From assembly GCA_027577595.1 (NCBI GenBank), contig JANBRJ010000085.1:1-64000 (forward strand): 64,000 nt of DNA, written 5' to 3'. Below are positions 22,301-30,406 of this stretch, piece after piece (the first letter of the stretch is position 1; each line of letters starts with the position of its first letter). Source of the DNA: Coemansia sp. RSA 487. Its lineage: Eukaryota; Kickxellomycota; Kickxellomycetes; Kickxellales; Kickxellaceae. Position numbers and translations under genes: made by a program. The notes below the pieces were generated by a model. The model was not told where the DNA came from and searched no databases. It saw only the letters and a program-made list of their open reading frames with translations.

Positions 22301-22564
22301 GACTCGTCTTCGTGGTGGGAAGGCAACCAGGTGGATGGAAATACTTATGGAGGTGCCACAAATGGTAGAAGCACACAACAGCAGCCTCCAGCGGGAACTA
22401 TGCTGATCAACCCGTTTGCCAGCTCGAGATCTGCTATTAATTTGATCCGAACCGGCAATCCAGAATTTCAACATGACTCGAGAAAGCAGGCTGAAAGCGC
22501 CACTGACGACCCGTTTGCGGATGATGGCGTAGAAATACCGTGGACGCCTATTCTTCCATCGTAA
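19379..22564 (+). CDS. Synaptojanin-type phosphoinositide phosphatase (Sac1 + 5-phosphatase)
   Basis: 1061 residues, intronless. The N-terminal Sac1 domain (about 55-520) has an intact CX5R(T) active site in RTNCIDCLDRTN (C467, R473), so both catalytic halves look functional, unlike yeast Inp51. The inositol-5-phosphatase domain (about 612-925) shows IGFQEIVNL, GNKGSVAMQ, HLASG, FWLGDLNYRID, PSWTDRIMYRG and SDHKPV. The C-terminal tail contains an NPF tripeptide (about residue 1010) and a DPF, typical EH-domain and adaptor docking motifs. The family dephosphorylates PI(4,5)P2 and PI4P during endocytic vesicle uncoating and actin-patch turnover (yeast Inp52/Inp53). The stop lies 88 bases from a Tc1-like insertion. 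Confidence 0.93.
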   Translation: MDTKRFFVYVKAQPRAIALVPVQALSSPNGMFMTVQLYARQASNNIIKVKIGVELVERTLQYFSPLDIEPVYGCAGILDYQADTYMFLITQCQPLCDLDALTARGSGRRIARVTQVIALSLTDSIFDSTAYRRMPGAMHDDIVQGELDPYGVQNPCSQMTQFLGNGAFYFSPTFDITRTMQSQRLRAILADDPKIYDPDLKFQWNNNMLQVFTDYRMNLCGPAERQSFDDAGYAVSLIQGTVGAVYCGGMSSARGADLAVYLISRSSSMRSGMRFLTRGVDDQGGVANEVETELIMTSQRLTFSHVQIRGSIPVFWTQDGVQIGSHRVRITRSVKATIPATKRHFSDLLSRYRRVSVVNLLKIHQAYGDFGGLGAADPNMAANGAGTSEADLGRFYNTMLDAMGLPVSLISYHAFDYNTEVRGGHFERVNSLINQIHPLMASFKYYLEENESGIALSLQQGVHRTNCIDCLDRTNVVQSVISRSLVAEFLQQSGLIPGGTVPAAVDGVGRLWGDNGNAISRLYTGTGALKSDVTTSGKSGWAGFLSDASKSISRLMQNNFQDKGKQSVIDLLLGSGDSGLYCRPVSLYDEYEKEITAALELELKKISRIDSIRVMLCTYNVHGSAYRGDPLGSWLSMPRDKRPDFIAIGFQEIVNLDVQSVISADTSNRRVWEQVLTAEINVKYKKAMGNRADGEYALVSSEQLVGVAILFFAHDTIIPRIHNVQMAKCKTGFAGMAGNKGSVAMQLMLDDTSICIVAAHLASGTSNVSERNSDYHTIRTGTRFRHGRSIDDHDYVFWLGDLNYRIDLPNDQTRSLVSQGQLQSLMMYDQLSTQMAAGRVFSGYSEADIDFLPTYKFDTGTTTYDTSEKMRVPSWTDRIMYRGQGINVLAYYRDEICFSDHKPVLAVMNFNVVSIDKEQKRKIIRRLYALRHQAEKNPAPKEQKLIDWEDAAAAASDYASNGTASKKQLPAPSSDSSSWWEGNQVDGNTYGGATNGRSTQQQPPAGTMLINPFASSRSAINLIRTGNPEFQHDSRKQAESATDDPFADDGVEIPWTPILPS

Positions 22565-22652
22565 ATGTGTTTAATTTGGTTAGAAAATGTTTGCTACAAA
22601 AGTGTATTTTACAATATTTAGTGACTTTATTTAATGCAATTTTTCGTATCTA

Positions 22653-23509
22653 CTGCGGTGAGCCAATGTTTATTCTGTTTGACCTTTCTTTTCAGCGATC
22701 ATCTTCAGGTCCTTAGATATGCCTTCGATTAGATCATTTATACACTTTAGTTCAATGTTGCTCCAGAGTCTGTGAAGAAGCGTTTTCTTGTCATTTTGTG
22801 TCGAGTGTCATGGTAATTCCCTGGAACTCCTGCGCTTCAAAAGCCCCTACAAATTTTCAATCGGGTTGAGGTTGGGAGAATTCGCTGGCCATGTTGACTT
22901 TTTAACATGTTGCGGCTGGCGATATTTACGAGAAGTATTTGATGTGTGTATACGAGCATTTCCTTCCACAAGTGTCGTGATTTTGTTCTTTGCCATAGCC
23001 ACCGGTTCAGGCGTATATGCTTCCTCCTTGCTACCTTAGAAACAATGCCTTCGTGTTTCACAATCTTTCCAATCTACTGGCGACAAATATCGAGCTCTGG
23101 ATCTCGCATGATCTGTTTGTTTACTATTTTCGGAGCCTTCTTCGCTGTATTCACAGTGTGTCGTCTTGTATGTTTGTTGACCTTTGGTTTCCTGCCGCTC
23201 TTTGGCTTAGGCTCCATTGTCTCACTCATCAAAATGCTTGATCAAGGCTCGCACAGTCCGCACAAAGCCTAAATATGCAGCTATTACACGAAGATGGAGA
23301 CTTTGATCCCTCCTCTCAATAACTTGCTTTATAATATATAATGGACAAGTCATGGTTTACATAGCTTACAAGAACTTAGACAAACGATAAGGGAAGAAAG
23401 TAGCAAGTCATTTTTAGAATAATTCCATAAAATATATTAATCAAAGTTAGACAGAAAAAGTATTTGCTCCACATTGTCTAAAAAAGGAGGGAACATTGGT
23501 TCACCACTG
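22653..23509 (-). mobile_element. Tc1/mariner-like DNA transposon, internally deleted copy 1
   Basis: An 857-base element bounded by TA dinucleotides (22651-22652 and 23510-23511). Imperfect terminal inverted repeats read CTGCGGTGAGCCAATGTT on the left and CAGTGGTGAACCAATGTT at the right end (reverse complement). On the minus strand it encodes an N-terminal Tc1-type helix-turn-helix piece (MSETMEPKPKSGRKPK...) and a C-terminal piece containing NLNPIENL and LLKRRSSRE. The catalytic aspartate-bearing core between them is missing. Several stops interrupt the remains, one of them replacing the Trp that normally follows NPIENL. It is a non-autonomous derivative inserted between the phosphatase and the Gly/Tyr-rich gene. 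An inverted, nearly identical copy lies at 50699-51562. Confidence 0.85.
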
Positions 23510-23545
23510 TATAAATGTAGCCAGCTCTTGGTTAGTAATGGTGAT

Positions 23546-23962
23546 TTAGAGGTAAATTCCGCCAGCGGACTGAGGGCCAACAACGATCGAACCGGACGGG
23601 CCGACGATTGCTGCACCAGAGGTATAGGCGCCACGAATACCAACGCCAGGCATGTAGCCGCCGTAGCCGCCGTAGCCACCGTAGCCACCGTATCCACGAC
23701 CACCAAACCTGCCATAGCCAAGACCGCCATAGCCCATACCACCATAACCCAGTCCACCATATCCAAACCCGCCGTAGCCCATTCCACCGTAGCCAAGCCC
23801 GCCATAGCCCATGCCGCCATAGCCTATGCCGCCGTATCCGAGACCGGTCGTCACCTCACTGTTATAGTAAGATCCTGACTGAACCGATTCGCTGCCGATT
23901 ATCTGCGCCATGGCAGCAGGGACGGCGGCAAGAGCAAGGGCAATGCTAGAAACCGAAACCAT
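23546..23962 (-). CDS. Secreted Gly/Tyr-rich repeat protein
   Basis: 138 residues from ATG 23962. A signal peptide (about 1-20, ending near AMA/Q) precedes a short Ser-rich region and an array of about fifteen GYGG-type units (GLGYGGMGYGG... then GGYGGYGGYGG). The C-terminal segment (SGAAIVGPSGSIVVGPQ) is more hydrophobic. A longer frame begins upstream at 24124 but would put sequence before the signal peptide, so I prefer 23962. Gly/Tyr-rich secreted repeat proteins occur as structural wall, cuticle or adhesive components; no specific family is recognised. The repeats are prone to length variation. The stop codon lies 36 bases from the end of the Tc1-like element, so the 3' UTR or polyadenylation site may be altered or supplied by it. 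Confidence 0.75.
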   Translation of the reverse strand: MVSVSSIALALAAVPAAMAQIIGSESVQSGSYYNSEVTTGLGYGGIGYGGMGYGGLGYGGMGYGGFGYGGLGYGGMGYGGLGYGRFGGRGYGGYGGYGGYGGYMPGVGIRGAYTSGAAIVGPSGSIVVGPQSAGGIYL

Positions 23963-25087
23963 TGTTTGGAAAGTTGTAGTATATATAATAACAGGCTTGT
24001 TTAGAGAGTGTCTTTCCCTTTGTTCAGGCAAGAATAATGATGAATAGCCCCTGACTTGAGAGAGTGCAAGGAACATCTTGCTCCTTTTATCCTCACAAAG
24101 GACGCAGATATTTGTTCGTGGCAAGAAGCATAGACTTTAGTTTTCTTCGCCTATTCGTGTAGAAAACCATATTAGCACAAAAAAGCTTCACCGAAAAAGA
24201 AAGTAGAAGAAAACCGTTTACCCATTGCCAAAATTGCAGTAGCAAAATTTTGGATATGCTACTGAATGGAGTTCGAATTCTTCTTTCTTTTGTGTAAGCT
24301 ATTCCTACTAGCGAGGGATAAAAAGCTTGTTACTCACAGAAATATCCAGCGCCTCGAATTTTTTTTGTCGTTTCTACTTCTTTTTCTGCTATTGCTGTTG
24401 CTGTTGCGGAGATGAGAGCAATGGGAAACTCGGAGGTTCGCTTCATTATTACAAATGCATTTACTTGCAAACAATAGGTAAGCGCAACATGTGAAGTACA
24501 GAATTGAAAAACAAGGTGGTCGTCACAAGAGAAAGCCCCACATCCCTTGTAAATAGAAAAAGCACAAGTTTCAAAACAGATCAATGGTGGCTGCACTCGG
24601 AAATGAGATGACATACAAGACAATTAGAAAATATGGCAATGAGCAATATCCCTGTTGAGTTGTCAATGGTGTAGTGAAAACTTCCATGAACATAAGCCTC
24701 CACAAAAAAGCACATTGTGTCCTGAATTGGAACCTACTGATTTTGAGTACTGACAGTACAAGATATGTTAGGTGTAGTTCTTGGCAAACAACACACGCAC
24801 CAGGGAGAACTCTTGTATAAAATGAACAGCTTACGGTACTGCTGTGTTCAGGGTTTGTGTTTAACTGAATTTGTCTATTTACTTTTTTCTTTGCTTTTTG
24901 TTATAACTGCTACTCGGAGCTATTTACTTTGTCTCATACATAGTGGACATTTACAAGTTTCAAGCAGACATAGTTACCACACTACCATCGGAATACTATC
25001 CCAGATTATTTGCTACTGCCTTCTTTGCTAATCGTTTGGCAAGGAAAATACAATTTCTCGATTTATCGCAAGCAATATTGACCAGAG
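23963..25087. other. Intergenic, divergent promoters, no gene seen
   Basis: 1.1 kb between the minus-strand Gly/Tyr-rich gene and the plus-strand first TRP4 copy, so both promoters lie here. No Gcn4-type site was found in the part upstream of the TRP4 copy, unlike the second copy. Short frames show no family signal. Confidence 0.55.
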
Positions 25088-26197
25088 ATGACAGTCAGTG
25101 AGATGAACCGCATTAAAGATATCCTGAAGTATCTTATTCTCGAGACAGAGGGCTTTACGCCAGAGCATGCCGCAGAAGGTCTACGCTCTATCCTACGTGG
25201 GGAAGCTAGCAGTGCACAAGTAGGCGGATTCTTGACAGCTCTCAAACTGCGTGGTGTAGAATATGATTCCAAGATAATTGCCTCGCTAGCAGCCGAATCG
25301 TACAAGCATGCACTTAAGCCTACACTAGAAACGAAAGAGAAGAGCAGAGAGCAATTTGGCATGGTCGTGGATATTGTCGGCACAGGTGGTGACGGATGGA
25401 ACACGTTCAATATTTCTACGACCTCATCACTTGTCGCCGCTGCTGCCGGCTTGCAAGTAGCAAAACATGGTAGCAGAGCGTCTTCTTCAAATTGTGGCTC
25501 AGCCGATCTTCTTGAGAGCCTTGGGTGCGATCTGGGGACTGTGTCGCCGTCAGATGTTGCAGAGCTCTTGAGCAAACATCGCTTCTGCTTCCTGTTTTCC
25601 AGCACATTCCATCCGTCCATGCGCTATCTGGTCAAATCTCGCCGTGAGCTAGGATTCCCCACTCCATTCAACGTACTGGGGCCGTTGACCAATCCGGTAA
25701 TGCCCGATCGTGCAGTGATCGGTGTCTACTCCAAGTCGCTCGGACCAGTAATGGCAGAGGCGCTGAAGATTCTTGGACGACGCAACTATGCTGTCGTCTG
25801 CGGCGACGAGAATCTCGACGAGATCAGTATTGCTGGCCCCACGCATGTGTGGCACATCCAGGAGAACGGCGATATCACAAACTACACGATCCATCCAAGC
25901 GATTTTGGAGTACCAGCACACCCACTGTCTGACGCAGCAGGATCATCGCTGGCGGAAAACAAGGGCACACTTGAGCGACTACTAACAAATAACCTCGAAG
26001 CAAAAGACGAATCTATTCGTGATTTTGTGCTGGTCAACACTGGATTCTTGCTGTATATTAGCGGAATGGCATCGTCCATGAAGGAAGGAGCAGCAATAGC
26101 TAGAAATACACTTGAATCGGGCAAAGTGTATACGCTTCTTAAAAATTTTGCCAAGGCTACGCAGGAATTGAGAGCGCTTGAACAAAACACGAGCTGA
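25088..26197 (+). CDS. TRP4: Anthranilate phosphoribosyltransferase, paralogue A
   Basis: 369 residues, intronless. It transfers phosphoribose from PRPP to anthranilate, the second dedicated step of tryptophan synthesis. Visible motifs: N-terminal helical domain with GGFLTALKLRG; PRPP-binding DIVGTGGDGWNTFNIST; KHGSRASSSNCGSADLLESLG; RRELGFPTPFNVLGPLTNP; and the metal-binding GDENLDEIS. The fold matches the type III phosphoribosyltransferase family at the usual fungal length. A second complete copy starts 257 bases downstream on the same strand. Large blocks (25427-25593 and 25738-25949) are identical or nearly so at DNA level to that copy, while the N- and C-terminal regions differ. Confidence 0.93.
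   Translation: MTVSEMNRIKDILKYLILETEGFTPEHAAEGLRSILRGEASSAQVGGFLTALKLRGVEYDSKIIASLAAESYKHALKPTLETKEKSREQFGMVVDIVGTGGDGWNTFNISTTSSLVAAAAGLQVAKHGSRASSSNCGSADLLESLGCDLGTVSPSDVAELLSKHRFCFLFSSTFHPSMRYLVKSRRELGFPTPFNVLGPLTNPVMPDRAVIGVYSKSLGPVMAEALKILGRRNYAVVCGDENLDEISIAGPTHVWHIQENGDITNYTIHPSDFGVPAHPLSDAAGSSLAENKGTLERLLTNNLEAKDESIRDFVLVNTGFLLYISGMASSMKEGAAIARNTLESGKVYTLLKNFAKATQELRALEQNTS
25427..25949. repeat. Gene-conversion tract, TRP4 copy A side
   Basis: Within this interval, 25427-25593 matches 26797-26963 with a single difference (base 25519), and 25738-25949 matches 27108-27319 with none that I could see, including silent positions. The 144 bases between, and the flanks, are clearly diverged. 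The offset is a constant 1370 bases. Confidence 0.85.
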
Positions 26198-26454
26198 TGG
26201 TCTGTTAAGATAAGCTGATGAATGAGTCATCGTGGATGTGTGCGCTTTTCATCAAAAAGTGATAACCCCTTACCCCACATATTGAGCTGTGTAATCTGCC
26301 GAGAAAAACAAACAAACCCCTTTTCTCTTCTCCATTGTCAATTTTTTTCTACCCTTTTTTATGACATATTTTGCTTTCATTTAAACTTTTTCTGAAACAC
26401 CGCTTCCAACCCCTACAGTACAAAGTGGGTCCTTTTTTATAGTTTTTATTGATA
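26198..26454 (+). promoter_or_regulatory. Promoter gap of second TRP4 copy
   Basis: 257 bases between the two TRP4 copies. It contains a palindromic Gcn4 site and a T-rich stretch before the ATG. No terminator-like structure was identified by eye. Confidence 0.5.
26222..26230. promoter_or_regulatory. Palindromic Gcn4-type site ATGAGTCAT
   Basis: An exact match to the yeast Gcn4 consensus ATGA(C/G)TCAT, 225 bases upstream of the paralogue B start codon. General amino acid control of TRP genes through this motif is established in ascomycete yeasts; its use here is inferred. Confidence 0.55.
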
Positions 26455-27576
26455 ATGGAAAGCACAAACAATAAGAAGCACTTGAGAGAGATACTAAAAC
26501 ATCTTATCCTCGAGCCAGAGGGCTTTACGCCAGAGCACGCGGCAAACGGATTGCATTCGATCATGCGTGGAGAGGCGAGCGATGCTCAGATGGGCGGTTT
26601 CTTGACAGCGCTCAAGCTGCGTGGCGTGGACAAGGAATCGAAGATGATTGCGGCACTGGCTAGGGAGATGCTTAATAATGCTCTTATTCCTCATCTAGAG
26701 ACTGATAACAAGAACAGAGAGCAGTTTGGCATTGTTGCTGATATTGTCGGCACAGGTGGCGACGGCTGGAATACGTTTAATATCTCGACAACTTCTTCAC
26801 TTGTCGCCGCTGCTGCCGGCTTGCAAGTAGCAAAACATGGTAGCAGAGCGTCTTCTTCAAATTGTGGCTCAGCCGATCTTCTTGAGAGTCTTGGGTGCGA
26901 TCTGGGGACTGTGTCGCCGTCAGATGTTGCAGAGCTCTTGAGCAAACATCGCTTCTGCTTCCTATTCTCTAGCACGTTCCATCCGTCCATGCGCTATCTA
27001 GCAAAGACCCGTCGTGAGCTGGGATTCCCCACTCCATTCAACGTACTGGGGCCGTTGACTAACCCAGTGCTTCCCAACCGTGCGGTAATTGGCGTCCATT
27101 CCAAGCCGCTCGGACCAGTAATGGCAGAGGCGCTGAAGATTCTTGGACGACGCAACTATGCTGTCGTCTGCGGCGACGAGAATCTCGACGAGATCAGTAT
27201 TGCTGGCCCCACGCATGTGTGGCACATCCAGGAGAACGGCGATATCACAAACTACACGATCCATCCAAGCGATTTTGGAGTACCAGCACACCCACTGTCT
27301 GACGCAGCAGGATCATCGCCTGAGGAAAACAAGGCAACATTGATTCGACTCTTGAGCAACAGCTTGGAGGCAAAAGACGAGCCGATCCGTGATTTTGTGC
27401 TGGTCAATACCGGATTCTTGCTGTATATTAGCGGAATGGCATTATCGATGAAGGAAGGAGCGACAATAGCCAGGGATACGCTTGAATCGGGCAAAGTTCA
27501 GACACTTCTTTACGATTTTGCCAAGTCTACGCAGGAATTGAGAGCGCAAGAGAGTGAAAAGAACTCATTACACTAA
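26455..27576 (+). CDS. TRP4: Anthranilate phosphoribosyltransferase, paralogue B
   Basis: 373 residues from ATG 26455. It carries the same complete set of motifs as paralogue A: GTGGDGWNTFNIST, KHGSRASSSNCGSADLLESLG, RRELGFPTPFNVLGPLTNP and GDENLDEIS. The protein differs mostly in the first 90 residues and last 60 residues (ends ESEKNSLH). No inactivating change is visible, so both copies look active. Its promoter, unlike that of copy A, has a palindromic Gcn4-type site. It is convergent with POP7, 97 bases away. Confidence 0.93.
   Translation: MESTNNKKHLREILKHLILEPEGFTPEHAANGLHSIMRGEASDAQMGGFLTALKLRGVDKESKMIAALAREMLNNALIPHLETDNKNREQFGIVADIVGTGGDGWNTFNISTTSSLVAAAAGLQVAKHGSRASSSNCGSADLLESLGCDLGTVSPSDVAELLSKHRFCFLFSSTFHPSMRYLAKTRRELGFPTPFNVLGPLTNPVLPNRAVIGVHSKPLGPVMAEALKILGRRNYAVVCGDENLDEISIAGPTHVWHIQENGDITNYTIHPSDFGVPAHPLSDAAGSSPEENKATLIRLLSNSLEAKDEPIRDFVLVNTGFLLYISGMALSMKEGATIARDTLESGKVQTLLYDFAKSTQELRAQESEKNSLH
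26797..27319. repeat. Gene-conversion tract, TRP4 copy B side
   Basis: Partner of 25427-25949. See that entry for the identical sub-blocks. Confidence 0.85.
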
Positions 27577-27673
27577 CATTAGTTTAATTCACTCTAGTTG
27601 AGTAACACCTTTTATATCTGGGATGATTACATGCTATATTACGACATTTGAGGCTGGTAAGACTAGCGAACAT

Positions 27674-28147
27674 CTACTTTGACTTTTGTTTCGCATCAAT
27701 CTTTGTGGAAAGCTGACCATCAAGGCTCATTCTTATATGAATCGCAGAGTTCTGGCGAGTCTGGGTGACAGGGTCATTGCTCTGTGCAGCATCTTCATTC
27801 GTCATTGGCACAATATCATCATAGAGGGTCACCGTATCCGTCGATACGTCCATAGAAACCAATGTATCGCCCACAGTCGACTTCACAGCGTTTGCAAGCT
27901 TGATCGCCTGTTGTATTGCCGCGCCAAGCCCATGGATGGTTATAGACGGGTAATGCCTGTCGACAAGCAGCTTGCGAGCACGCTGTAGCTGGCTGTTGAA
28001 CTTGCGCCGCTCTCGGGTCACGTATATGTCGGATCGCGAGACTGATGGTCTTAACGGCTTGCGTTTTTTAATCATGCTGCCTGCTGTTGTTACACCTCGT
28101 GTGGGGCCCGTGCTGCTCGGCTTATGGTCGCAATCCATGGTTTCCAT
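27674..28147 (-). CDS. POP7: RNase P/MRP subunit Pop7 (Rpp20), Alba-like
   Basis: 157 residues, single exon; the start is at 28147, with a second in-frame ATG at 28138. A basic N-terminal tail leads into the Alba-like core: SDIYVTRERRKFNSQLQRARKLL, then SITIHGLGAAIQQAIKLANAV and a beta hairpin ending TVTLYDDIVP. The IHGLG...AI..AI motif is diagnostic of Rpp20/Pop7. The protein pairs with Pop6 (Rpp25) and binds the P3 arm of RNase P and RNase MRP RNAs for tRNA 5' maturation and rRNA processing. It is divergent from LYS1. Confidence 0.85.
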   Translation of the reverse strand: METMDCDHKPSSTGPTRGVTTAGSMIKKRKPLRPSVSRSDIYVTRERRKFNSQLQRARKLLVDRHYPSITIHGLGAAIQQAIKLANAVKSTVGDTLVSMDVSTDTVTLYDDIVPMTNEDAAQSNDPVTQTRQNSAIHIRMSLDGQLSTKIDAKQKSK

Positions 28148-28656
28148 TTGCTTAAGAGTTGCGTTATTATTTTTACAGAGATGTACAAGCGATAATATAT
28201 TATTGTTTTTTTACATTGCAGAGGAGAACGAAGAAGCTGCTGGCTGTCAAAAGAAGCCCGAACATTGGCAATAAAAGAGAAATTTTTTGATCTGATCACA
28301 AGAGGGAAAAGGACAAGGGGAAGAAAAAAGATGAATCACATAAATTGAATCAGAACCAAGACCACGAACACGAACCGAAACTCGAAAAGAATTTAATAAA
28401 TGCGGTCATTTTGGGGGAGGGGTATAAAGTGGTGAAAAAGTGGCCAAAGATGATTCATAAATTCATACTGATAATTTTTTCTTGCAAACAATTTTTTCGG
28501 GTAAGCTCGCGACAAGGTATAAAACAACAGCTCTAGTCCTCAACAGAAGTCAACAAAGTCTTTCTTGTTTCTATTAAAGTTTTTTCTATTTCTTATCTTT
28601 TTCGGCAGATTTTCTACTAGCCCTTTTTTATTCGTTTTTGTATACAAGCACAAAGA
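28148..28656. promoter_or_regulatory. Divergent promoter POP7 / LYS1
   Basis: 509 bases between two divergent start codons. It contains TATAAAA at 28518-28524 (139 bases before the LYS1 ATG) and ATGATTCAT at 28450-28458, one base off the Gcn4 consensus. A pyrimidine-rich leader precedes LYS1. Confidence 0.5.
28518..28524 (+). promoter_or_regulatory. TATA box of LYS1
   Basis: TATAAAA located 139 bases upstream of the LYS1 start codon, a plausible distance for a fungal TATA element. Confidence 0.45.
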
Positions 28657-29775
28657 ATGTCCAGCACGACACCCATCACGCATCTGTGGCTCCGCGAGGA
28701 GACCAAGCCAATGGAGCACCGCGCGGCGCTGTCACCTGACGTGTGCAAGAAGCTCCTGTCGCACGGCGGGTTCGAGATCACAGTGGAGGAGAGCAAGGAC
28801 CGGACGTTCGCTGACTCGGAGTACGTCGACGTCGGATGCAAGCTGGTTCCAGGCGGCTCCTGGCGCAACGCGCCCAAGGATGCCATCATCACAGGCCTCA
28901 AGGAGCTTCCTGAGAACGACACCACACCTCTGCCACACACACATGTGATGTTTGCGCACTGCTACAAGAGGCAGGGCGGCTGGAAGGACGTGCTGGGGCG
29001 GTTTGTGGCCGGCAACGGGCTGCTGTACGACCTCGAGTTCCTGAACGACGAGAACGGCAGGCGCGTTGCTGCGTTTGGGTTCTACGCCGGGTTCACCGGA
29101 GCCGCCGTGGGTATCGACGCGTGGTGCCACCAGCAGCTGCATGCTGGCGAAAAGTATCCGCTCATTACGCCGTACCCGAACGAAGACGTGCTTATTGGCG
29201 AGACCAAGGAGAAGCTGGCCAAGATCGGCAAGATGCCCAAGATCATGGTGATGGGAGCGCTCGGACGCTGCGGCAGCGGCGCGGTCTCGTATGCGCGCAA
29301 GGCCGGGATCCCCGAGGAGAACATTGTCAAGTGGGATATGGCCGAGACTGCCAAGGGTGGGCCGTTCCAGGAGATTATGAACGTTGACATATTCGTCAAC
29401 TGCATCTACCTGTCGTCGCAGATCCCACCGTTTGTCACGCAGCAGCAGATCGACGCCGACCGCCAGCTGTCCGTTATCGTTGACGTCAGCTGTGACACCA
29501 CCAACCCCTTCAACCCGATCCCCATCTACAACGTCAATACCACCTTTGATAACGCGCTGCTGGACATCAAGACCACAAACACCGCAAAGCCCCTGCAGCT
29601 GTGCTCCATCGACCACCTGCCGACCATGCTTCCCCGCGAGGCTTCGAACCAGTTTGCTCTGGACTTGCTCCCCACACTGCTCCAGCTGCCTACTCGCCAG
29701 ACGGCGCCTGTATGGACGCGCGCGGAGAAGCTGTACCATGAAAAGGTTGAATCCATGGCCGCCACTACTGACTAA
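28657..29775 (+). CDS. LYS1: Saccharopine dehydrogenase (NAD+, L-lysine-forming)
   Basis: 372 residues, matching yeast Lys1 (373). It catalyses the last step of the fungal alpha-aminoadipate pathway, saccharopine to lysine plus 2-oxoglutarate. Visible motifs: LWLREETKPMEHRAALSP at the N-terminus (substrate-binding K/R/H residues), FAHCYKRQGGW (catalytic H and K region), and the dinucleotide fold with MVMGALGRCGSGA followed by DMAET. The active-site region DVSCDTTNPFNP is conserved. The yeast enzyme ends in a peroxisomal PTS1; this one ends AATTD, so no PTS1 is present. Codon choice is strongly G/C-ending, suggesting high expression. Confidence 0.95.
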   Translation: MSSTTPITHLWLREETKPMEHRAALSPDVCKKLLSHGGFEITVEESKDRTFADSEYVDVGCKLVPGGSWRNAPKDAIITGLKELPENDTTPLPHTHVMFAHCYKRQGGWKDVLGRFVAGNGLLYDLEFLNDENGRRVAAFGFYAGFTGAAVGIDAWCHQQLHAGEKYPLITPYPNEDVLIGETKEKLAKIGKMPKIMVMGALGRCGSGAVSYARKAGIPEENIVKWDMAETAKGGPFQEIMNVDIFVNCIYLSSQIPPFVTQQQIDADRQLSVIVDVSCDTTNPFNPIPIYNVNTTFDNALLDIKTTNTAKPLQLCSIDHLPTMLPREASNQFALDLLPTLLQLPTRQTAPVWTRAEKLYHEKVESMAATTD

Positions 29776-30094
29776 TAATTAAATTTTCAGGTCTAGGAAT
29801 GAGGAGGGGGCTTTCTTTGGTATTTCTTTTCTTTATAAAAACAGCGTTATTTGCTCTATACAAAAATCCCTTTAGTCCACTTGTCAACCAGCCACGGTAG
29901 GAAAAGCGGGAGCTTTTATATCTGATGAAATGGGATGTAATGGTGGAATCAAAACTGGGGGAGAGGGACGTATGCCATGCTGTGGCATTTAAATATATAT
30001 TAGTTTTCTTTGGATTTAAAGGAAGAAAAACATTCCAACATGCACAATTCAGATAGATAATACAGCTGGCCAAGGTAAAAAAGAATCAAAGATC
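29776..30094. other. Convergent intergenic gap
   Basis: 319 AT-rich bases between the LYS1 stop and the stop of the minus-strand small gene. Only 3' regions are expected; nothing else was seen. Confidence 0.6.
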
Positions 30095-30406
30095 TTATTG
30101 GCCATAGACGACGTTGATGTTCTGGTAACTAGACGAGGCCGAGGGGACAACACGCACTTGTTCGTGGTCAGCAGCAGCACGCATTGCATCGCTGGCAATG
30201 GCCTTTTCGTGGAACCTCTCCATTGCAATATCCTCGTTGAACACAATGTCACCAGCAAAAGTCTCGACCTGCGCGTGCTCGTGGGTACTTGTGTTGCTGC
30301 TCATGCTGGAGACGCGCGGAATGTGGGTGATGTAGGCCCTTGTGGCAAGGGGTAGCTTTGTGGCAGCCGTGCTGCGCTGGGCAAGTTTGGAACCAAGGCG
30401 GAACAT
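30095..30406 (-). CDS. Small hypothetical protein with mitochondrial-type presequence
   Basis: 103 residues, not assigned to a family. The first ~25 residues (MFRLGSKLAQRSTAATKLPLATRAY) lack acidic residues and are rich in Arg, Lys, Ser and Thr, as in mitochondrial targeting peptides; a processing site near RAY is plausible. The remainder is acidic to neutral with FAGDIVFNEDIAMERFHEKAIASDAMRAA as its most structured-looking part. G/C-ending codons and a composition unlike the surrounding AT-rich DNA support it being real. Function unknown. Confidence 0.6.
   Translation of the reverse strand: MFRLGSKLAQRSTAATKLPLATRAYITHIPRVSSMSSNTSTHEHAQVETFAGDIVFNEDIAMERFHEKAIASDAMRAAADHEQVRVVPSASSSYQNINVVYGQ

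Noticed and set aside
28732-29739. 335-residue minus-strand open frame
   Set aside because: Antisense to LYS1; arises from strong codon bias.
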